Shown here piece by piece: positions 42,449-53,583 of a stretch of 64,000 bases of DNA. Positions within the stretch are counted from its first letter, which is position 1; the number at the start of each line of letters is the position of its first letter. Below the pieces are notes generated by a model that saw only the letters and a program-made list of their open reading frames with translations, was not told the origin of the DNA and did not search any database. The position numbers were made by a program, and so were the translations under genes. This DNA is from Pseudomonas simiae (GTDB lineage Bacteria; Pseudomonadota; Gammaproteobacteria; Pseudomonadales; Pseudomonadaceae). The stretch is taken from positions 248,001 through 312,000 of the forward strand of contig NZ_FOKB01000008.1 of the NCBI RefSeq assembly GCF_900111895.1, in the 5' to 3' direction.

Positions 42449-42525
42449 GTGCTCGGGGCAGCATCGTCAGATGCCGCATGCCCCGCCGAAGCGGGGCCGC
42501 CTGGGTGTTACCCCAAGCATAGTTC

Positions 42526-43677
42526 TTACTTGATGGTCAGGGCTTCCAGCTTGCCGCTGTTGCCATACACATAAAGCATGTTACCCACGACCAGCGGACG
42601 CGCACGCAGGCCGTCGCTGTCGATACGCTCGCGACCCACGAAGCGACCGTCTACCTGGCTCAACAGGTGCAGGTAGCCTTCGAAGTCACCCACGGCGACG
42701 TAGCTGGAGAACACTTCCGGTGCCGACAGTTGACGGCGGGCCAGAGAGTCGTTGCTCCACAGCGCGGTCGTGGAACGTTCGTCGACACTTTCAACGGTAC
42801 CGGACGCCAGGCTGACGTAGACGCTGCCAAACCCTTGGGCGACACCGGCGTAGCTGGAAGCATCACGCTGCCAGTTCACACGGCCGCTCTGCAGGTCCAG
42901 TGCCGCAACACGGCCCTGGTAAGTGGCGACGTAGAGGGTTTCACCGGACAGCAGCAAGCCACCGTCGATGTCCACTACGCGGTCCAGTTCGGAACGGCCT
43001 TGCGGGATGGCCACACGGGTTTCCCAGGCCGGCACGCCGTTCTGGGTATCCAGCGCGACCACTTTACCGGTCGACAGGCCTGCAACGGCCAGATTGTTGG
43101 TCACAATCGGACCACTGGTACCGCGCAGCGTCAGCACCGCTGGGGTGCTGTCATACAACCAGCGCTGTTCGCCAGTGCTGGCGTCGAGGCCGATCACACG
43201 GTCGTCCTGTGTTTGCACCACGACGATATCGCCGTTGGTGGCAGGCGGTGCGAGTACTTCACTGGTCACGCGGGCGCGCCATTTCTCTTCACCGGTGCTG
43301 GAATCCAGGGCTACGACTTCGCCTTTCAGCGTGCCGAGCATGACCATGCCGTAACCCACGCCTACGGCGCCGGAAACTGGCAATTCGAGGTCTTTCTTCC
43401 ACTTGACGTCGCCGTTCATGCGATCCATGGAGATCACCACGCCGGTGACATCAGCGGCCACAATGTTGTCACCGTCGATTGCCGGTACCAGCATGTTGTA
43501 GGTTTCGCCCTGACCGTCACCGATGGAGCGGCTCCACTGCTTTTGCAGGACCACTTCTTCCTTGAAGCTGGTCAGCTCCGCAGGCGGCAGTTCTTTTTTA
43601 CTGTTGCTGCTGCAACCCGCGGCCAGAACGGCCAGAGCCAGCAATGCTGCATGTTTCCAACGGATCACGTCACGCAT
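42526..43677 (-). CDS. bamB: Outer-membrane assembly lipoprotein BamB
   Basis: A 383-residue lipoprotein of the BAM complex that inserts outer-membrane proteins. The lipobox LAAGC is at about residues 16-20, then a beta-propeller of PQQ-like repeats (for example DRMNGDVKWKKDL, DLQSGRVNWQRD). The start MRDVIRWKHAALL at 43677 gives the signal sequence; the frame is open further upstream in the neighbouring gene. It overlaps yfgM by 8 bases. This order with yfgM, hisS and der is conserved in gammaproteobacteria. Confidence 0.94.
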   Translation of the reverse strand: MRDVIRWKHAALLALAVLAAGCSSNSKKELPPAELTSFKEEVVLQKQWSRSIGDGQGETYNMLVPAIDGDNIVAADVTGVVISMDRMNGDVKWKKDLELPVSGAVGVGYGMVMLGTLKGEVVALDSSTGEEKWRARVTSEVLAPPATNGDIVVVQTQDDRVIGLDASTGEQRWLYDSTPAVLTLRGTSGPIVTNNLAVAGLSTGKVVALDTQNGVPAWETRVAIPQGRSELDRVVDIDGGLLLSGETLYVATYQGRVAALDLQSGRVNWQRDASSYAGVAQGFGSVYVSLASGTVESVDERSTTALWSNDSLARRQLSAPEVFSSYVAVGDFEGYLHLLSQVDGRFVGRERIDSDGLRARPLVVGNMLYVYGNSGKLEALTIK

Positions 43678-44311
43678 CCCCTTTGGCCAAGTCGTCCAGC
43701 TTGATTTGTAAGCCACCGACCGCCGCTTCATCAGACAGCGCCGCCTTGGCTTTTTGGTACGCAGCATTGGCTTCGTCGGTACGACCCAATTGGACCAACA
43801 GGTCGCCCTTGAGCTCTTCGCGAGTGGCTACAAATGCCTTGTCAGCATCGCCGTCGAGCAGTTTGAGTGCTTCGTCAGCCTTGTTCTGTGCCGCCAGGAC
43901 CTGAGCCAGGCGCTGACGTGCGATTTCACCCAGGGTTGGGTTGGTCGGTTTGTCGGCGATGGCCTTCAGCTCTGCGGCGGCGTCATCCAGCTTGCCGGTG
44001 TCTACCGCGACTTTCGCGACGAACAGGCTGCCGTATTGGGCGTAGGTGCTACCGCCGAATTCGTTCTTCAGCTTGCCGGCCAGGTCTGCAACCTGCGCAG
44101 GATCAGGCTTGCCGTCCGGCGTCAGGGTGGTTTCCAGCAATTGCTGATAGACGATCGAGGCGCCTTGGGACTGGTTGGCCTGATACTTGGTCCAGGCTTG
44201 CCAGCCGAACACCACCACTAAAGCCAGCAGGCCGCCAGTAACCAGGGGCTTGCCGTTACGCTGCCACCAGTCCTTGAACTCGGCCAGTTGCTCATCATCA
44301 GTACTCGACAC
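43670..44311 (-). CDS. yfgM: YfgM-like ancillary SecYEG-associated TPR protein
   Basis: A 213-residue inner-membrane protein. It has an N-terminal cytosolic segment (MSSTDDEQLAEFKDWWQRNG), a single membrane helix (about residues 22-40) and a periplasmic TPR-like helical repeat domain. YfgM of E. coli binds the Sec translocon and the PpiD chaperone. It is placed between hisS and bamB as elsewhere, overlapping bamB by 8 bases. The N-terminal membrane topology and length match. Confidence 0.9.
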   Translation of the reverse strand: MSSTDDEQLAEFKDWWQRNGKPLVTGGLLALVVVFGWQAWTKYQANQSQGASIVYQQLLETTLTPDGKPDPAQVADLAGKLKNEFGGSTYAQYGSLFVAKVAVDTGKLDDAAAELKAIADKPTNPTLGEIARQRLAQVLAAQNKADEALKLLDGDADKAFVATREELKGDLLVQLGRTDEANAAYQKAKAALSDEAAVGGLQIKLDDLAKGDA

Positions 44312-44352
44312 CCCAATACTCCTTAATCGCTAAATTCGGCTGTTCGACAGCT

Positions 44353-45642
44353 TCAACCCTGCACGACGCAGGTGGCCAAGTGCGCAGCGAGCGCATCAAA
44401 GGCAATGTTCTGTTGCTCGCCCTGGCCACGCAGGGGTTTGAAACCTATCACTTGCTGGGCCAGCTCGTCATCGCCAAGGATCAATGCATACAGCGCACCG
44501 CTCTTGTCGGCCTTCTTGAACTGGCTCTTGAAGCTGCCGGCGCCGGCATTGACTTGCAGGCGCAGGTTTGGCAGTTGGTCGCGGACCTTTTCGCTCAGGG
44601 CCAGGGCAGCCAGTTCGGCGGCCTCGCCAAAGGCGCACAGGTACACGTCCACCTGACGGGAGATCTCTTCCGGGACCTTCTCCAGGGTTTCCAGCAGCAG
44701 GATCAGCCGCTCGATGCCCATAGCGAAGCCCACACCGGTGGTCGGTTTGCCGCCCATCTGCTCGACCAGGCCGTCGTAACGACCACCGGCACACACGGTG
44801 CCCTGGGCGCCGAGTTTGTCGGTGACCCACTCGAACACGGTCTTGCTGTAATAATCGAGGCCGCGCACCAGTTTGGTGTTGATTTCGAACGGAATACCGG
44901 CCGCCTCCAGACGAGCCTTGAGGCCCTCGAAGTGGATACGGGACTCGTCGTCCAGGTAATCGGCCATTTTCGGCGCATTGACCAGCACGGCCTGGGTGTC
45001 GGCGTTCTTGGTATCGAGGACGCGCAACGGGTTGGTCTTCAGACGGCGCTGGCTGTCTTCGTCCAACTTGTCCAGGTGGGCCGACAGGTACTCGACCAGG
45101 GCCACTTTATAGCGGCCGCGGGATTCGCTGGTACCCAGGCTGTTGAGTTCAAGCTTGACCGCGTCGCGGATACCCAGCAGGCCCCACAGGCGCCAGGTCA
45201 GCACGATCAGCTCGGCGTCGATGTCCGGGCCGTCGATGTTGAACACTTCCAGGCCGATCTGGTGAAACTGGCGATAACGGCCTTTCTGGGGGCGTTCGTG
45301 ACGAAACATCGGGCCGATGTACCACAACTTTTGCGGCTGGCCAGCACCGGTGAGGCCATGCTCAAGCACGGCGCGCACGCACGCGGCAGTGCCTTCCGGA
45401 CGCAGGGTCAGGGAGTCGCCGTTGCGGTCTTCAAAGGTGTACATCTCTTTTTCGACGATGTCAGTCACTTCACCGATGGAGCGTTTGAACAGCTCGGTGA
45501 ACTCGACAATCGGCATGCGGATCTGCTTATAACCGTAGTTATCCAGCAGGCGCGCGACAGTGCCCTCGAAATAGCGCCACAGCGGCGTCTGTTCCGGCAG
45601 GATGTCGTTCATGCCACGAATGGCTTGCAAAGACTTGCTCAC
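44353..45642 (-). CDS. hisS: Histidyl-tRNA synthetase
   Basis: A 429-residue class II synthetase charging tRNA-His. The catalytic core begins [18 protein letters not shown]. Motif 2 is near [19 protein letters not shown], the His-specific [15 protein letters not shown] is present, and motif 3 is in [13 protein letters not shown]-terminal anticodon-binding domain follows. Length is normal. It sits between ispG (21 bases upstream) and yfgM. Confidence 0.97.
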   Translation of the reverse strand: MSKSLQAIRGMNDILPEQTPLWRYFEGTVARLLDNYGYKQIRMPIVEFTELFKRSIGEVTDIVEKEMYTFEDRNGDSLTLRPEGTAACVRAVLEHGLTGAGQPQKLWYIGPMFRHERPQKGRYRQFHQIGLEVFNIDGPDIDAELIVLTWRLWGLLGIRDAVKLELNSLGTSESRGRYKVALVEYLSAHLDKLDEDSQRRLKTNPLRVLDTKNADTQAVLVNAPKMADYLDDESRIHFEGLKARLEAAGIPFEINTKLVRGLDYYSKTVFEWVTDKLGAQGTVCAGGRYDGLVEQMGGKPTTGVGFAMGIERLILLLETLEKVPEEISRQVDVYLCAFGEAAELAALALSEKVRDQLPNLRLQVNAGAGSFKSQFKKADKSGALYALILGDDELAQQVIGFKPLRGQGEQQNIAFDALAAHLATCVVQG

Positions 45643-45663
45643 ATCAAATCCTTAAATTCGTTC

Positions 45664-46773
45664 TTAGCCGCGCGCGATCAGCGCTGCGTCAGCCGCGACC
45701 TTCTCGGCCGCTTTCTCGCGGATCAGCTTTTCCAGCTCATCCACCAGATTGTCATTCGTCAACTTCTGCGACGGCTTGCCGTCGATGTAGATCAGGTTCG
45801 GCGTACCACCGGTCAGGCCCACATGGGCTTCTTTGGCTTCGCCCGGCCCGTTGACCACACAACCGATAACCGCAACATCCAGCGGCACCAGCAGGTCTTC
45901 AAGGCGCAACTCCAAGTCGTTCATGGTTTTCACCACGTCGAAGTTCTGCCGCGAGCAGCTCGGGCAGGCAATGAAATTGATGCCACGGGAACGCAAACGC
46001 AGGGACTTGAGGATGTCGTAACCGACTTTCACTTCCTCTACAGGGTCTGCCGCCAGCGAGATGCGGATAGTATCGCCAATTCCTTCGGCGAGCAGCATAC
46101 CGAGACCCACCGCAGATTTCACTGTGCCTGAGCGTAAACCGCCCGCTTCAGTGATACCCAGGTGCAACGGCTGCACGATTTCCTTGGCCAGCAGGCGGTA
46201 GGCTTCTACTGCCATGAACACGTCGGAGGCCTTTACGCTGACCTTGAAGTCCTGGAAATTCAGGCGTTCAAGGTGTTCAACGTGGCGCAGCGCCGATTCA
46301 ACCAGCGCTGCCGGCGTCGGCTCGCCGTATTTCTTTTGCAGGTCTTTTTCCAGCGAGCCGGCGTTGACGCCGATACGGATTGGAATGCCACGGTCGCGGG
46401 CCGCGTCCACCACCGCACGCACACGGTCTTCACGACCGATGTTGCCCGGGTTGATACGCAGGCAGTCCACACCCAGTTCGGCCACACGCAACGCGATCTT
46501 GTAGTCGAAGTGAATGTCGGCAACCAACGGCACCTTGACCAGTTGCTTGATGCGACCAAAAGCTTCGGCAGCGTCCATGTCCGGCACGGACACGCGCACG
46601 ATGTCCACGCCCGCAGCTTCCAGACGGTTGATCTGGGCAACGGTGGCGGCCACGTCATTGGTGTCGCTGTTGGTCATGCTCTGGACCGCGATGGGGGCAT
46701 CGCCCCCCACCGGCACCGAGCCGACCCAGATCTTGCGCGATACGCGACGTTTGATTGGAGATTCGCCGTGCAT
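45664..46773 (-). CDS. ispG: 4-hydroxy-3-methylbut-2-enyl diphosphate synthase
   Basis: A 369-residue [4Fe-4S] enzyme of the MEP isoprenoid pathway, also called GcpE. The TIM-barrel half is followed by the cluster-binding region with [10 protein letters not shown] and CVVNGPGEA. Its N-terminus is [14 protein letters not shown]. It needs iron-sulfur clusters, and the isc operon lies 4 kb away on the same strand. It follows rodZ after a gap of only 2 bases and precedes hisS by 21 bases. Confidence 0.97.
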   Translation of the reverse strand: MHGESPIKRRVSRKIWVGSVPVGGDAPIAVQSMTNSDTNDVAATVAQINRLEAAGVDIVRVSVPDMDAAEAFGRIKQLVKVPLVADIHFDYKIALRVAELGVDCLRINPGNIGREDRVRAVVDAARDRGIPIRIGVNAGSLEKDLQKKYGEPTPAALVESALRHVEHLERLNFQDFKVSVKASDVFMAVEAYRLLAKEIVQPLHLGITEAGGLRSGTVKSAVGLGMLLAEGIGDTIRISLAADPVEEVKVGYDILKSLRLRSRGINFIACPSCSRQNFDVVKTMNDLELRLEDLLVPLDVAVIGCVVNGPGEAKEAHVGLTGGTPNLIYIDGKPSQKLTNDNLVDELEKLIREKAAEKVAADAALIARG

Positions 46774-46775
46774 GA

Positions 46776-47762
46776 CTATTGTCCCAACTTCAGGCGAGCA
46801 GTTTCGCCGGTGGTGAACGGCGCTACGTCCACAGGCTGGCCGTTGTAGGCCACTTGCGCGCCACGGGCAAAACCCAGACGCAGCGTCAAAGGAGGCTTGC
46901 CGCCCTGGTCAAGCGTATCTCCCTTACGCTTCAGACCGCTAAACAGCACTTTGCCATTGCCATCGGTGACCTGCGTCCAGCAGTCAGCGATGAAGGTGAT
47001 CTGTACACGACCATCACCGGCGATCAACGCTGGTGCGGTGGGCGGCGAAATAGCAGGCGCTACCGGAGCGGCGGGAGCCGGCGTCGCTGGCGCCTGCACG
47101 GGAGCTGCCGGTGTCTGGGCAACCGGAGCAGCCGGCGTCGCGGGAGTCGGTGCGGCAGCGGTCGCGGCTGGCGCGGTTTCCGGTGCTGCTGGCTGCTCGG
47201 TGGCAACCGGTGCTTCAGGCAAGGCCTGGCCTTCGGCAACGGCCTGGTCTTCCGGCTCGTCCAGCGGATGAATCTGAGTGGTGCCGTCGGCGCTTTCGAC
47301 TTCGACGTGCTCCATGGCGTTGCTGGTCAGGTCCTTGGTACGTTGGGAGGCCTGGTCCTGCCACCAGACGAAACCGCCACCGATGACCGCGATCAGCAGC
47401 AACAGGCTGACAATACGCAAAATCGTGTGGGAAACCCGTACAGGCTCTTCGATGCGACCCAGGCCGTGCACGTTGCTGCCCTGGGAGTCGGTGCCGGTGA
47501 ACTGGTCGAATTCCTGGACCAGTATGGCCTGGTCGATACCCAGCAATTTGGCATAGGCGCGGATATAGCCACGGGCAAAGGTGTGCCCAGGCAGCTTATC
47601 GAACGCGCCAGCTTCCAGATTGCCCAGGGACGTCGTGGTCAGATTGAGCTTGAGGGCCACTTCCGCCAGCGACCAACCATTGCTTTCACGGGCCTGACGC
47701 AAGGTGTCGCCTGGGTTTACGCGATTAGCTGCTACAACTTCCGGGTGCGCCGCTTTCATCAT
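46776..47762 (-). CDS. rodZ: RodZ-like helix-turn-helix membrane protein
   Basis: A 328-residue protein with an N-terminal helix-turn-helix (about residues 17-80), a single membrane segment ([18 protein letters not shown], about 113-130), a long Ala/Pro/Thr-rich linker and a C-terminal DUF4115 domain (about 255-328). RodZ links MreB to the envelope and helps keep rod shape. The linker is low-complexity sequence with repeated PAAPV-like units. Its start overlaps the pilF stop by 4 bases, so translation is coupled; ispG follows 2 bases later. Confidence 0.92.
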   Translation of the reverse strand: MMKAAHPEVVAANRVNPGDTLRQARESNGWSLAEVALKLNLTTTSLGNLEAGAFDKLPGHTFARGYIRAYAKLLGIDQAILVQEFDQFTGTDSQGSNVHGLGRIEEPVRVSHTILRIVSLLLLIAVIGGGFVWWQDQASQRTKDLTSNAMEHVEVESADGTTQIHPLDEPEDQAVAEGQALPEAPVATEQPAAPETAPAATAAAPTPATPAAPVAQTPAAPVQAPATPAPAAPVAPAISPPTAPALIAGDGRVQITFIADCWTQVTDGNGKVLFSGLKRKGDTLDQGGKPPLTLRLGFARGAQVAYNGQPVDVAPFTTGETARLKLGQ

Positions 47763-48517
47763 TGCTCCGACAGGTATTGCTGATATTCCGGCGTACCGGG
47801 ATAGAGTCGTTCGAGTTGCTGGCCAAAACGTGCGGCCGTGTCGCGCTCTTCATGAACCGTCGCCAAGCGCACGCCGAGCAATAGACTACGTGCATTTTGC
47901 CCGCTGAGCAGGCTAAAGCGCTCGTAATAGTCACGTGCCGGCACATAATGCCTGTCTTCGTAGGACAACTCAGCCATTTCAAGCAATGCCCGAGGCTGGC
48001 GACCGTTCAAATGCAGGGCTTTTTCCAGGTGCTGGCGAGCGCTGTCACGCTGGCCGAGGCGCATCGAGGTAACCCCAAGGTTCTCGAACACCCTCGAACG
48101 CTCAGGATAGAGGGTATCAGTGCTGGCTTGCTGGAAATAAAGGGCGGCCTGGTCATAACGTGTCTGCTCGAACAGGAAGCTGCCGTAATTGTTCAGCAGC
48201 CGTGGGTCGGCAGGACGGGCAGCCAGGGCCTTATGGAAATACTGTTCGGCCAGTTCCGGCTCGGCCTGGGCCTGGAACACCAGGGCCAGTGCGCCATTGG
48301 CATCGGGATCGTCGCTGTCCAGCTCAAGCGCTTTCTTCAACGGCACCTTGGCGTGCTCGCTCATGCCTTGTTGCAGGTAACCCAAGCCCAGCTGCACATA
48401 GGCAACCCGCGCCTCCTCACGGCCTTTACCGGTTTGCAAAGGGCTCTCATGACCCGATGAAACACAACCGGCCGCGAGACCGGTAACAAGCAAAAGCAGC
48501 GCAAGGCGCAATGGCAT
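47759..48517 (-). CDS. pilF: Type IV pilus biogenesis lipoprotein PilF/PilW
   Basis: A 252-residue lipoprotein with lipobox GLAAGC at about residues 13-18 and six TPR-type repeats. It is needed for multimerisation and outer-membrane location of the PilQ secretin. It sits between rlmN and rodZ as in other pseudomonads. The gap to rlmN is 12 bases, and it overlaps rodZ. The gene is unusual only in being embedded in a housekeeping run rather than a pil cluster. Confidence 0.93.
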   Translation of the reverse strand: MPLRLALLLLVTGLAAGCVSSGHESPLQTGKGREEARVAYVQLGLGYLQQGMSEHAKVPLKKALELDSDDPDANGALALVFQAQAEPELAEQYFHKALAARPADPRLLNNYGSFLFEQTRYDQAALYFQQASTDTLYPERSRVFENLGVTSMRLGQRDSARQHLEKALHLNGRQPRALLEMAELSYEDRHYVPARDYYERFSLLSGQNARSLLLGVRLATVHEERDTAARFGQQLERLYPGTPEYQQYLSEQ

Positions 48518-48529
48518 AGAGATCCTCTC

Positions 48530-49678
48530 TCAGATTCGATTCACAGCGATCAGCGGTAAATCGTCGGCGGCGCTCACTTCGCGTCCGGCGATATAACGTT
48601 CGCTGCGGCGGGTACGGTCCATCACCTGCCCTACCAATTGGCCACAGGCGGCGTCGATGTCTTCACCACGGGTGGTGCGCACGGTCACGTTGTAGCCAGC
48701 CTGGTGCAGTTGATCCTGGAAACGGCGGATGGCGTTGTTGCTCGGCCGCTCGTAGCCAGAATGTGGAAACGGGTTAAACGGGATCAGGTTGATCTTGCAC
48801 GGCGTGTCCTTGAGCAACTCGATCATCTCGACCGCGTGCTCGACCTTGTCGTTGATGTCCTTGAGCAAGGTGTACTCAATGGTCAACACACGTTTTTCGC
48901 CCAAGGTCGCCATGTAACGCTGGCAAGATTCGAGCAGCATCTTAAGCGGATACTTCTTGTTGATTGGCACCAATTGGTTACGCAATGCGTCATTGGGTGC
49001 GTGCAGTGACAACGCCAGGGAGACGTCGATGTGCTTGGCCAGCTCATCGATCATCGGTACCACGCCGGAGGTCGACAGGGTCACGCGGCGCTTGGAAATG
49101 CCGTAGCCCAGGTCGTCCATCATCAGGTGCATGGCCGAAATGACGTTGTCGAAGTTCAGCAGCGGCTCACCCATGCCCATCATCACCACGTTGGTGATGG
49201 CACGGTCGACGGTCGCCGGGACGCTGCCAAAGGATTTGTTGGCAATCCACACCTGGCCGATCACTTCAGCGGCGGTGAGGTTGCTATTGAAGCCTTGCTT
49301 GCCGGTGGAGCAGAAACTGCAGTCCAGGGCACAGCCTGCCTGGGACGAAACGCACAAGGTACCGCGCTTGCCCTGGGGAATGTACACGGTCTCGACGCAG
49401 CTGCCGGACGCCACGCGCACCACCCATTTGCGGGTGCCGTCGCTGGAGATGTCTTCGCTGACCACTTCGGGACCACGGACCTCAGCAATGGCCTTGAGCT
49501 TGTCGCGCAGGGCCTTGCTGACGTTCGTCATGGCGTCGAAATCGTCGACGCCAAAGTGGTGAATCCATTTCATTACCTGACCGGCACGGAAACGCTTCTC
49601 CCCGATTGAGTCGAAGAATTTCTCCATTTCCGGCTGGGTCAGACCCAGCAGGTTGGTTTTTACAGTCGATGTCGTCAT
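48530..49678 (-). CDS. rlmN: Dual-specificity rRNA/tRNA adenine C2 methyltransferase RlmN
   Basis: A 382-residue radical SAM enzyme that methylates C2 of A2503 in 23S rRNA and A37 of certain tRNAs. The CxxxCxxC cluster motif is in [11 protein letters not shown], and the two catalytic cysteines are present (one near the C-terminus in DIDAACGQL). It starts [14 protein letters not shown]. It lies between ndk (29 bases) and pilF in a conserved run. Confidence 0.95.
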   Translation of the reverse strand: MTTSTVKTNLLGLTQPEMEKFFDSIGEKRFRAGQVMKWIHHFGVDDFDAMTNVSKALRDKLKAIAEVRGPEVVSEDISSDGTRKWVVRVASGSCVETVYIPQGKRGTLCVSSQAGCALDCSFCSTGKQGFNSNLTAAEVIGQVWIANKSFGSVPATVDRAITNVVMMGMGEPLLNFDNVISAMHLMMDDLGYGISKRRVTLSTSGVVPMIDELAKHIDVSLALSLHAPNDALRNQLVPINKKYPLKMLLESCQRYMATLGEKRVLTIEYTLLKDINDKVEHAVEMIELLKDTPCKINLIPFNPFPHSGYERPSNNAIRRFQDQLHQAGYNVTVRTTRGEDIDAACGQLVGQVMDRTRRSERYIAGREVSAADDLPLIAVNRI

Positions 49679-49707
49679 GGATTCACCCTCACTCTTTAAG
49701 CCGATGC

Positions 49708-50133
49708 TTAGCGAGCGGTTACTTCAGTAGCTGCGAAGAAGTACGAGATTTCGCGAGCAGCAGCGGCTTCGGAGTCCGAACCGTGTACAGCGTTGGCGTC
49801 GATGGACTCAGCGAAGTCAGCACGGATGGTGCCGGCGGCAGCTTCTTTAGGGTTGGTAGCGCCCATCAGCTCACGGTTCAGAGCGATAGCGTTTTCACCT
49901 TCCAGAACCTGAACAACAACAGGACCGGAGATCATGAAGGCAACCAGGTCGCCGAAGAAGCCACGAGCGCTGTGCTCAGCGTAGAAGCCTTCAGCTTCAG
50001 CCTTGGACAGTTGCTTGAGTTTCGAAGCTACAACCTTCAGGCCGGCTTTTTCGAAACGAGTGGTGATCTCGCCGATGACGTTTTTTGCAACAGCGTCAGG
50101 CTTGATGATGGAGAAAGTACGTTGAACAGCCAT
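49708..50133 (-). CDS. ndk: Nucleoside diphosphate kinase
   Basis: A 141-residue kinase that balances nucleoside triphosphate pools. The start [15 protein letters not shown] and the active-site His in [10 protein letters not shown] are exact matches to the family. Length is normal. It follows the isc operon on the same strand, separated from iscX by a terminator, and is the first gene of the long run to der. Confidence 0.97.
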   Translation of the reverse strand: MAVQRTFSIIKPDAVAKNVIGEITTRFEKAGLKVVASKLKQLSKAEAEGFYAEHSARGFFGDLVAFMISGPVVVQVLEGENAIALNRELMGATNPKEAAAGTIRADFAESIDANAVHGSDSEAAAAREISYFFAATEVTAR

Positions 50134-50159
50134 GGTGTAACTCCAGAAACGGTAATTTA

Positions 50160-50192
50160 CGAAAAATTAAACCCGCGAATTATACGCGGGTT
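50160..50192 (-). terminator. isc operon terminator
   Basis: Minus-strand stem AACCCGCG/CGCGGGTT (50170-50192) followed by TTAATTTTTC, 34 bases after the iscX stop and 27 bases upstream of ndk. Confidence 0.85.
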
Positions 50193-50225
50193 ATTGGGTA
50201 TTGCCTAACTGCGTAAAGGGAGGCG

Positions 50226-50426
50226 TCAGTCCTGTTCTTCTTTCCAGGCAGTCTGGATAGCTTCCAGAACCTTCTCACCGCCGCGATCACGCTCATCTTC
50301 GAACCCCGGCAGTGCCATGACCATGTCACGCAAAGCTACAAAGTTCAGGGAGTACGGATCCAGATCGGGGTTGGCATCGGCCAACAGGATAGCGATCTCT
50401 TGTACATCAACCCATTTAAGACTCAT
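50226..50426 (-). CDS. iscX: IscX (YfhJ) iron-sulfur assembly protein
   Basis: A 66-residue acidic protein starting MSLKWVDVQEIAILLADANPD. It matches IscX, which binds iron and IscS and modulates the cysteine desulfurase. It is the last gene of the isc operon, 14 bases after fdx. The ATG 6 codons upstream is not used by the family. Confidence 0.92.
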   Translation of the reverse strand: MSLKWVDVQEIAILLADANPDLDPYSLNFVALRDMVMALPGFEDERDRGGEKVLEAIQTAWKEEQD

Positions 50427-50440
50427 GACACTTCCTTGAA

Positions 50441-50782
50441 TCAATGCGGCGCTTCGGCAGCATGGTTGAGGGAATACTTCGGAATTTCGACGGTGATATC
50501 TTCAGTCCCGACGATAGCCTGGCAGGTCAGGCGCGAAGTCGCTTCCAGGCCCCAGGCTCTATCAAGATAGTCTTCTTCCAGCTCATCGGCTTCGTTGAGC
50601 GAGTTGAAGCCCTCACGAATCACGCAGTGGCACGTGGTGCAAGCGCACACACCGCCGCAGGCGCTTTCGATCTCGATATGGTTGTCATGGGCAACTTCGA
50701 GGATGGACTTGCCGGTCTCAGCCTCCACGACCATACCGTCCGGGCAGTGCTCGGCGTGTGGCAGAAAAATGACCTGCGGCAT
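50441..50782 (-). CDS. fdx: 2Fe-2S ferredoxin of the isc operon
   Basis: A 113-residue adrenodoxin-type ferredoxin with cluster cysteines in CGGVCACTTC and a further Cys in LTCQAIV near residue 89. It supplies electrons for cluster assembly on IscU. It lies 3 bases after hscA and shortly before iscX, in the standard isc order. Its start MPQVIFLPHAEHC is typical. Confidence 0.95.
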   Translation of the reverse strand: MPQVIFLPHAEHCPDGMVVEAETGKSILEVAHDNHIEIESACGGVCACTTCHCVIREGFNSLNEADELEEDYLDRAWGLEATSRLTCQAIVGTEDITVEIPKYSLNHAAEAPH

Positions 50783-50785
50783 TGA

Positions 50786-52648
50786 TTATTCCTCGATTTC
50801 ATTCAGGTTGCGCCCGGCCAGTGCGGCTTTCACCGTCTGATCCATGCGGCGGGCGGCAAAGGCATCAGTCACCTGCGACAAGCGCTTGGTCTGTTGCTCG
50901 ATGGCATAGCCATCATTGCCTTTCATCAGTTCGGCCAGTTCCTGCATCTGCAGGTCGATGACCATGCGCTCTTCGGCGTCCAGCAGGCGCTCGCCGTCAG
51001 CATCCAAGGCGCCCTGCACCGCTTCGAGCAGGCGCTGGGCATCCACTTGCTGCTCACGCAACACGCGGGCGACCTTGTCGTCACTGGCATACTGGAACGA
51101 GTCCTTGAGCATCTTGGCAATTTCGCCGTCGGTCAGCCCGTACGACGGCTTGACCTGGATGCTGGCTTCTACGCCGGACGCCAATTCACGGGCGGCCACG
51201 CTGAGCAGGCCATCGGCATCCACCTGGTACGTCACACGAATCTTCGCCGCACCCGCCACCATCGCCGGAATGCCGCGCAATTCGAAGCGCGCCAGGGAGC
51301 GGCAATCGCTGATCAGCTCACGCTCGCCTTGCAGCACATGAATCATCATGGCCGTCTGGCCATCTTTATACGTGGTGAAATCCTGGGCGCGGGCGACGGG
51401 GATGGTGGTGTTGCGTGGAATCACCTTCTCCATCAGGCCGCCCATGGTTTCCAGGCCCAGAGACAGTGGAATCACGTCGAGTAGCAGTAATTCGCCACCA
51501 TCACGCTTGTTACCGGCCAGGGTATCGGCCTGGATCGCGGCGCCGATGGCAACCACCTGGTCCGGGTCGATTTCAGTCAGTGGCTGGCGGCCAAAGGCTT
51601 CGGCGACAGCCTCACGCACGCGTGGCACGCGAGTGGAACCACCGACCATGACCACGGCACCGACGTCTTCCAGCTCGATACCAGAATCACGCACGGCACG
51701 GCGGCAGGCTTTCAGGCTGCGGGCGACCATCGGTTCGATCAACGCATCGAAGGCTTCACGGGTCAGCTGAGCTGACCAGGTGCCGTAGGACACTTCAACA
51801 GTTGCAGCATCTGTCAGCGCCTCTTTGGCGGCGCAGGCGGTTTGCAGCAGGTTGCGCTGCTCGCCCGGGTCCAGGTCGGCGGACAAACCGGCGCTGCTGA
51901 TGATCCAGCCCGCGATGGCGTGATCGAAGTCATCGCCACCCAGGGCGCTGTCGCCACCGGTCGCGAGCACTTCAAAGACACCGCCAGTCAGGCGCAGTAT
52001 CGAAATATCAAAGGTACCGCCGCCCAGGTCGTAAATAGCGACCAGGCCTTCTGCGTGCTGATCGAGGCCATAAGCCACGGCCGCCGCAGTGGGCTCGTTG
52101 AGCAGGCGCAGCACATTCAGGCCGGCGAGTTTCGCCGCGTCCTTGGTGGCCTGGCGCTGAGCGTCATCGAAATAAGCCGGAACGGTGATGACTGCACCCA
52201 CCAGTTCGCCGCCCAGGGTTTTTTCCGCGCGCTGGCGCAGCACCTTGAGGATATCGGCCGACACTTCCACCGGGCTTTTCGGGCCCTGGACGGTGTCGAT
52301 GAACGGCATATGGGACTCACCGCCGACGAAGCGGTACGGCAGTTGGTCGCCCAATTGCTTGACGTCGGACAAACCACGACCCATCAAGCGCTTGACCGAC
52401 AGCACGGTGTTCAACGGATCGGTAGACGCCGCCAACTTGGCCGACTCACCGACTTCGGTGCGATCGGCGTGATAACGCACGGCAGACGGCAGGATGACCT
52501 GGCCATCGGCATCGGGCAACGGCTCGGACAGGCCGCTGCGCAAGGCAGCAACCAGGGAATTGGTGGTGCCCAGGTCAATCCCGACCGCCAGGCGACGCTG
52601 GTGCGGTTGAGGGCTTTGGCCGGGTTCGGCGATTTGCAGTAGGGCCAT
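50786..52648 (-). CDS. hscA: HscA, Hsp70-type chaperone for Fe-S assembly
   Basis: A 620-residue Hsp70 relative. The ATPase domain has [14 protein letters not shown] near residue 24 and the conserved [11 protein letters not shown]. The substrate domain follows from about residue 395. It works with HscB to release clusters from IscU by binding the LPPVK motif, which is present in the IscU here. It follows hscB by 53 bases and precedes fdx by 3. Confidence 0.95.
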   Translation of the reverse strand: MALLQIAEPGQSPQPHQRRLAVGIDLGTTNSLVAALRSGLSEPLPDADGQVILPSAVRYHADRTEVGESAKLAASTDPLNTVLSVKRLMGRGLSDVKQLGDQLPYRFVGGESHMPFIDTVQGPKSPVEVSADILKVLRQRAEKTLGGELVGAVITVPAYFDDAQRQATKDAAKLAGLNVLRLLNEPTAAAVAYGLDQHAEGLVAIYDLGGGTFDISILRLTGGVFEVLATGGDSALGGDDFDHAIAGWIISSAGLSADLDPGEQRNLLQTACAAKEALTDAATVEVSYGTWSAQLTREAFDALIEPMVARSLKACRRAVRDSGIELEDVGAVVMVGGSTRVPRVREAVAEAFGRQPLTEIDPDQVVAIGAAIQADTLAGNKRDGGELLLLDVIPLSLGLETMGGLMEKVIPRNTTIPVARAQDFTTYKDGQTAMMIHVLQGERELISDCRSLARFELRGIPAMVAGAAKIRVTYQVDADGLLSVAARELASGVEASIQVKPSYGLTDGEIAKMLKDSFQYASDDKVARVLREQQVDAQRLLEAVQGALDADGERLLDAEERMVIDLQMQELAELMKGNDGYAIEQQTKRLSQVTDAFAARRMDQTVKAALAGRNLNEIEE

Positions 52649-52701
52649 GGTAATCAGGTCTTATCTGTCTATCAGGCGTGCATCACGGGCAGCACACTGG
52701 G

Positions 52702-53223
52702 TTAATCGTCGAGGCGCTCTTCTAGCTGGCGCACTTCGTAGGTGAGCTTGTCGAGGAACTGCATGCGCCGCATCAGGCGTTCGGCCTGTTCACGTTGCGC
52801 TGCATCATCCCAACAGGCTGCGAAGCTTTCGTTGAGCTCATCCTGGGCCGCTTTCAGGCGACGCTTGAAGACAGCGACGCCCGCAAGATCAGCTTCGTCC
52901 TGCAAATCTTCAAGCTCTTCGCGCCACTGCATCTGCTGCATCAGGAAATCCGGGTCGTGCACCGTGACTTCAAGGGGCAGCTCGCCACCGTTCATCGCGA
53001 GCAGGTAACGCGCGCGCTTCGGGGGACTTTTGAGGGTCTGATAGGCTTCGTTGAGGCTGGCCGATTGCTCCAGCGCCCGGCGTTGCTCACGCTCGGAAGC
53101 GTCAGCGAAGCGGTCTGGATGCACGCCACGCGCCAGTTCTCGGTAACGCGTGGCAAGCTGCTCAAGGTCCAGCCGAAAGCTCGGCTGCAGCTCGAATAAA
53201 GCGAAATGACAAGGAGTACCCAC
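52702..53223 (-). CDS. hscB: HscB, J-domain co-chaperone
   Basis: A 173-residue J-protein that delivers IscU to HscA. The HPD triad is in [12 protein letters not shown]. The C-terminal part is a three-helix bundle. The frame is open to 53262, but the GTG at 53223, giving [12 protein letters not shown], matches the family and has AAGGAG-like bases just upstream. It lies 8 bases after iscA. Confidence 0.94.
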   Translation of the reverse strand: MGTPCHFALFELQPSFRLDLEQLATRYRELARGVHPDRFADASEREQRRALEQSASLNEAYQTLKSPPKRARYLLAMNGGELPLEVTVHDPDFLMQQMQWREELEDLQDEADLAGVAVFKRRLKAAQDELNESFAACWDDAAQREQAERLMRRMQFLDKLTYEVRQLEERLDD

Positions 53224-53231
53224 GAATAGCC

Positions 53232-53555
53232 TCAGATGTTGAAGCTTTCGCCGCAGCCACATTCACCGCGCACGTTGGGGTTGTTGAACTTGAAGCCTTC
53301 GTTCAACCCTTCCTTGACGAAATCGAGTTCGGTGCCGTCCAGGTAGGTCAGGCTCTTAGGGTCGATGATCACTTTCTCGCCGTGACTTTCGAACACCTGG
53401 TCTTCCGCAACCACCTCGTCGACAAACTCCAGCACGTAGGCAAGGCCGGAACAGCCTGTGGTGCGAACACCCAGACGAATCCCCTCACCTTTACCGCGCC
53501 CATTCAGGGAGCGGCGAATGTGCTGTGCAGCCGCTTCTGTCATGCTGATAGCCAT
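53232..53555 (-). CDS. iscA: IscA, A-type Fe-S carrier
   Basis: A 107-residue A-type carrier with the three conserved cysteines in TTGCSGLAY and GECGCGESF. It binds iron or clusters for transfer. The start [16 protein letters not shown] is the family start; 8 codons of open frame upstream are not used. It follows iscU and precedes hscB. Confidence 0.95.
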   Translation of the reverse strand: MAISMTEAAAQHIRRSLNGRGKGEGIRLGVRTTGCSGLAYVLEFVDEVVAEDQVFESHGEKVIIDPKSLTYLDGTELDFVKEGLNEGFKFNNPNVRGECGCGESFNI

Positions 53556-53583
53556 CGTTGACTCCTTACTCGTCGCCAAATGC

